Source: Pseudomonadota bacterium (GTDB taxonomy: Bacteria; Pseudomonadota; Gammaproteobacteria; Xanthomonadales; Xanthomonadaceae). From it: a DNA stretch of 7,234 bases. Positions 5,967-7,234 of this stretch are shown here, one piece after another. How positions within the stretch are numbered: the first letter of the stretch is position 1; each line of letters starts with the position of its first letter. The position numbers and the translations under genes were made by a program. The stretch lies in assembly GCA_023453655.1 (NCBI GenBank), contig JAEXTE010000399.1, positions 1 to 7,234 on the forward strand, written 5' to 3'. Below the pieces are notes generated by a model that saw nothing but the letters and a program-made list of their open reading frames with translations, made no database searches and was not told the DNA's origin.

Positions 5967-6914
5967 ATGAACGCCATCACCCGCACCCACGCGACCGGCA
6001 TCCGCGCCGCCGCCAGCGCCGCTACTGCCGCAACGCCCTCGCCCACGAGTCTGGAAGCCGCCGCCCGCGCCGCCACCGTCGAAGGCGACCATGTCGTCAC
6101 CGCCGACGGCGTGCGCCTGTACTTCAAGGACTGGGGCCCGAAGGACGGCCCGGTCGTCACCCTCAGCCACGGCTGGCCGCTGAACTCGGACAGCTGGGAA
6201 TCGCAGATGCTGTTCCTGGCCTCCAACGGCTACCGCGTGGTCGCCCACGACCGCCGCGGCCATGGCCGCTCCAGCCAGCCCTGGGACGGCAACGACATGG
6301 ACCACTACGCCGATGACCTGGCGGCGGTGATCACCGCGCTCGACCTGCGCGACGTCACCGTGGTGGGCTTTTCCACCGGCGGCGGCGAGATCGCCCGCTA
6401 CATCGGCCGCCACGGCACCGGGCGGGTGAAGAAGGCGGTGCTGGTGGGCGCGGTCACACCCTTCATGCTGCGCACCGACGACAACCCGGGCGGCGCGCCG
6501 ATCGAGCTGTTCGACGGTTTCCGCAAGGCCGCGCAGGAGAACCGCGCGCAGCAGTACCTGGACATCGCCTCGGGCCCGTTCTTCGGCTTCAACCGTCCCG
6601 GCGCCGCCCGGAACGAGGGCCTGGTCCAGACCTTCTACCTGCAGGGCATGCAGGCCGGACACCGCAATACCTACGAATCGATCGCCGCGTTCTCGGCGAC
6701 CGACTTCCGCGGCGACCTGGCGAAGTTCGACGTGCCGACCCTGGTGATCCACGGCGCCGACGACCAGATCGTGCCGCCGGAGCTGTCGGCGCGGCTGGTA
6801 CCGAAGTACGTGCCGCACGCCGAGGTGATCCTGTATCCGGGCGCGCCGCATGGGATCACGGATACGCACAAGGACCGGCTCAACCAGGATCTGCTGGACT
6901 TCGTTTCGAAGTGA
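5967..6914 (+). CDS. Alpha/beta hydrolase, arylesterase / non-heme chloroperoxidase type
   Basis: This 315-residue protein has a complete alpha/beta-hydrolase core from about residue 42: [11 protein letters not shown] (47-57), oxyanion segment SHGWPL (67-72), [12 protein letters not shown] (94-105), nucleophile elbow GFSTGGGE with S136, acid D266 in HGADDQIVP (262-270) and base H295 in GAPHGI (292-297). The pattern follows Pseudomonas fluorescens arylesterase and cofactor-free haloperoxidases, which hydrolyse aryl esters and can form peracids from carboxylic acids and peroxide; the natural substrate is unknown. The family usually begins a few residues before the DGV block, but here there are about 40 extra Ala/Thr/Ser-rich residues lacking a hydrophobic core or twin-arginine motif. 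No Met lies between residue 1 and the core, and the ATG at 5967 has AGGAAA at 5958-5963, so the extension is probably real. The gene follows ohr in the same operon and is closed by a strong terminator. Confidence 0.93.
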   Translation: MNAITRTHATGIRAAASAATAATPSPTSLEAAARAATVEGDHVVTADGVRLYFKDWGPKDGPVVTLSHGWPLNSDSWESQMLFLASNGYRVVAHDRRGHGRSSQPWDGNDMDHYADDLAAVITALDLRDVTVVGFSTGGGEIARYIGRHGTGRVKKAVLVGAVTPFMLRTDDNPGGAPIELFDGFRKAAQENRAQQYLDIASGPFFGFNRPGAARNEGLVQTFYLQGMQAGHRNTYESIAAFSATDFRGDLAKFDVPTLVIHGADDQIVPPELSARLVPKYVPHAEVILYPGAPHGITDTHKDRLNQDLLDFVSK

Positions 6915-6923
6915 GTCGCGAGG

Positions 6924-6966
6924 AACGCCGGTCGTGGGAAAACCCGCGGCCGGCGTTTTCTTCTTT
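6924..6966 (+). terminator. Intrinsic terminator of the ohr-hydrolase operon
   Basis: A 15-base-pair stem (6924-6938 with 6943-6957), including two G-U wobbles, closes an AAAA loop (6939-6942). The T-rich tail TTCTTCTTT (6958-6966) follows at once. The hairpin begins 10 bases after the hydrolase stop, which is a textbook position. Confidence 0.93.
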
Positions 6967-7006
6967 GGATGTGATGCGTGCTCTCAGGATCGCGGATGCG
7001 GAGCGT

Positions 7007-7043
7007 CCCCCCCTCCCAACCTCCCCCCGCAAGCGAGGGGAGG
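7007..7043. repeat. C-run/G-run intergenic hairpin repeat
   Basis: A run of seven C (7007-7013) and further C-runs lead into a hairpin: CCTCCCC (7020-7026) pairs with GGGGAGG (7037-7043) around a ten-base segment containing CGCAAGCG. Repeats of this style are scattered between genes in many high-GC proteobacteria. The single copy here means the repeat call rests on recognition, not on copies seen in the window. Confidence 0.5.
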
Positions 7044-7200
7044 GGCGGTACCCCGGGGCGTCGAGTGGAACGCGATGACCGGGGCCCCATGCACGCCCAG
7101 TCCATGGGTACCTGCATGGATTCACCGGAGGTGCTGGCGTGGAGCTCACCCGGAGTCGCCTCCCCTGGCCGGCGGCTTCGCAGCAGAACAAGGAGGCGGC

Positions 7201-7217
7201 GTGCGCGTGGCGCGCAC
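7201..7217. repeat. Short perfect inverted repeat
   Basis: GTGCGCG (7201-7207) and CGCGCAC (7211-7217) form a perfect 7-base-pair stem with a TGG loop. No T-tract follows, so it is not a standard terminator. It lies in the repeat-rich region at the window's end and its role is unknown. Confidence 0.4.
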
Positions 7218-7234
7218 AGAGGGGACATCTACTG

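Larger units (their letters stand above)
6967..7234. other. Intergenic region without a convincing gene
   Basis: I see no credible coding sequence in the last 268 bases. Open frames on both strands use codons unlike their neighbours, for example AGA, AGG, ACA and TCA in the plus frame from the ATG at 7117. They give Arg-rich or low-complexity translations. The minus frame includes PLPSLAGGGWEGG, a familiar false translation of C/G-run intergenic repeats. The region holds that repeat (7007-7043), CCATGCA/TGCATGG arms (7087-7093 and 7113-7119) and a compact hairpin near the end. A gene starting beyond the window cannot be excluded. Confidence 0.65.

Noticed and set aside
5793..6869. Minus-strand frame of 358 codons opposite the hydrolase
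   Set aside because: Val/Gly/His-rich shadow composition; the plus strand carries an intact catalytic triad protein.
6671..7228. Minus-strand frame from the window end into the hydrolase gene
   Set aside because: It crosses the operon terminator and an intergenic repeat, and its translation contains the well-known repeat-derived stretch PLPSLAGGGWEGG.
1..7234. CRISPR array, tRNA, rRNA, insertion sequence or defence system
   Set aside because: No spaced direct repeats, tRNA-like folds, transposase motifs or defence-family proteins were recognised anywhere in the window.

Overview
The window is high-GC, densely packed bacterial chromosome. GC-rich third codon positions and the run of an anti-sigma-like protein, a YigZ/IMPACT protein and an MsbA-related ABC transporter suggest a gammaproteobacterium of the Xanthomonadaceae/Lysobacteraceae type (Lysobacter, Luteimonas or a relative). 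The taxonomy is inferred from memory of that group and was not tested by a search. There are seven protein genes, six of them complete. I see no tRNA, rRNA, CRISPR array, transposase or prophage gene.

Region 1 (1-2782, + strand) is a tightly coupled operon. It starts inside an unrecognised protein with a Pro/Ala-rich spacer, whose stop overlaps the start of a YigZ-family protein (ATGA). The stop of that gene overlaps the start of a fused ABC exporter (TGATG). The exporter ends tail-to-tail, with an 11-base overlap, against the next gene.

Region 2 (2772-4520) is a divergent pair: a minus-strand XRE regulator with an MmyB-type ligand-binding domain, and a plus-strand isocitrate lyase/PEP mutase-family protein. 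The gap between them holds the most striking non-coding signal of the window: four ATGAC/GTCAT half-sites at an exact 11-base pitch, forming nested dyads. It is very probably the operator of the XRE regulator.

Region 3 (4536-6966) is a second divergent unit. A minus-strand AraC-type regulator with a cupin-like sensor domain faces a two-gene plus-strand operon of Ohr (organic hydroperoxide reductase) and an alpha/beta hydrolase of the arylesterase/non-heme chloroperoxidase type. No MarR-type OhrR gene lies beside ohr, so the AraC protein is the obvious candidate regulator. A strong intrinsic terminator closes the operon, and a C-rich tract able to form a G-quadruplex on the template strand separates its two genes.

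Region 4 (6967-7234) has no convincing gene. It holds a C-run/G-run hairpin repeat and further inverted repeats typical of intergenic repeat DNA.

The gene families are all known. The parts most worth attention are regulatory: the four-half-site operator, the AraC-ohr-hydrolase arrangement and the quadruplex-forming spacer.
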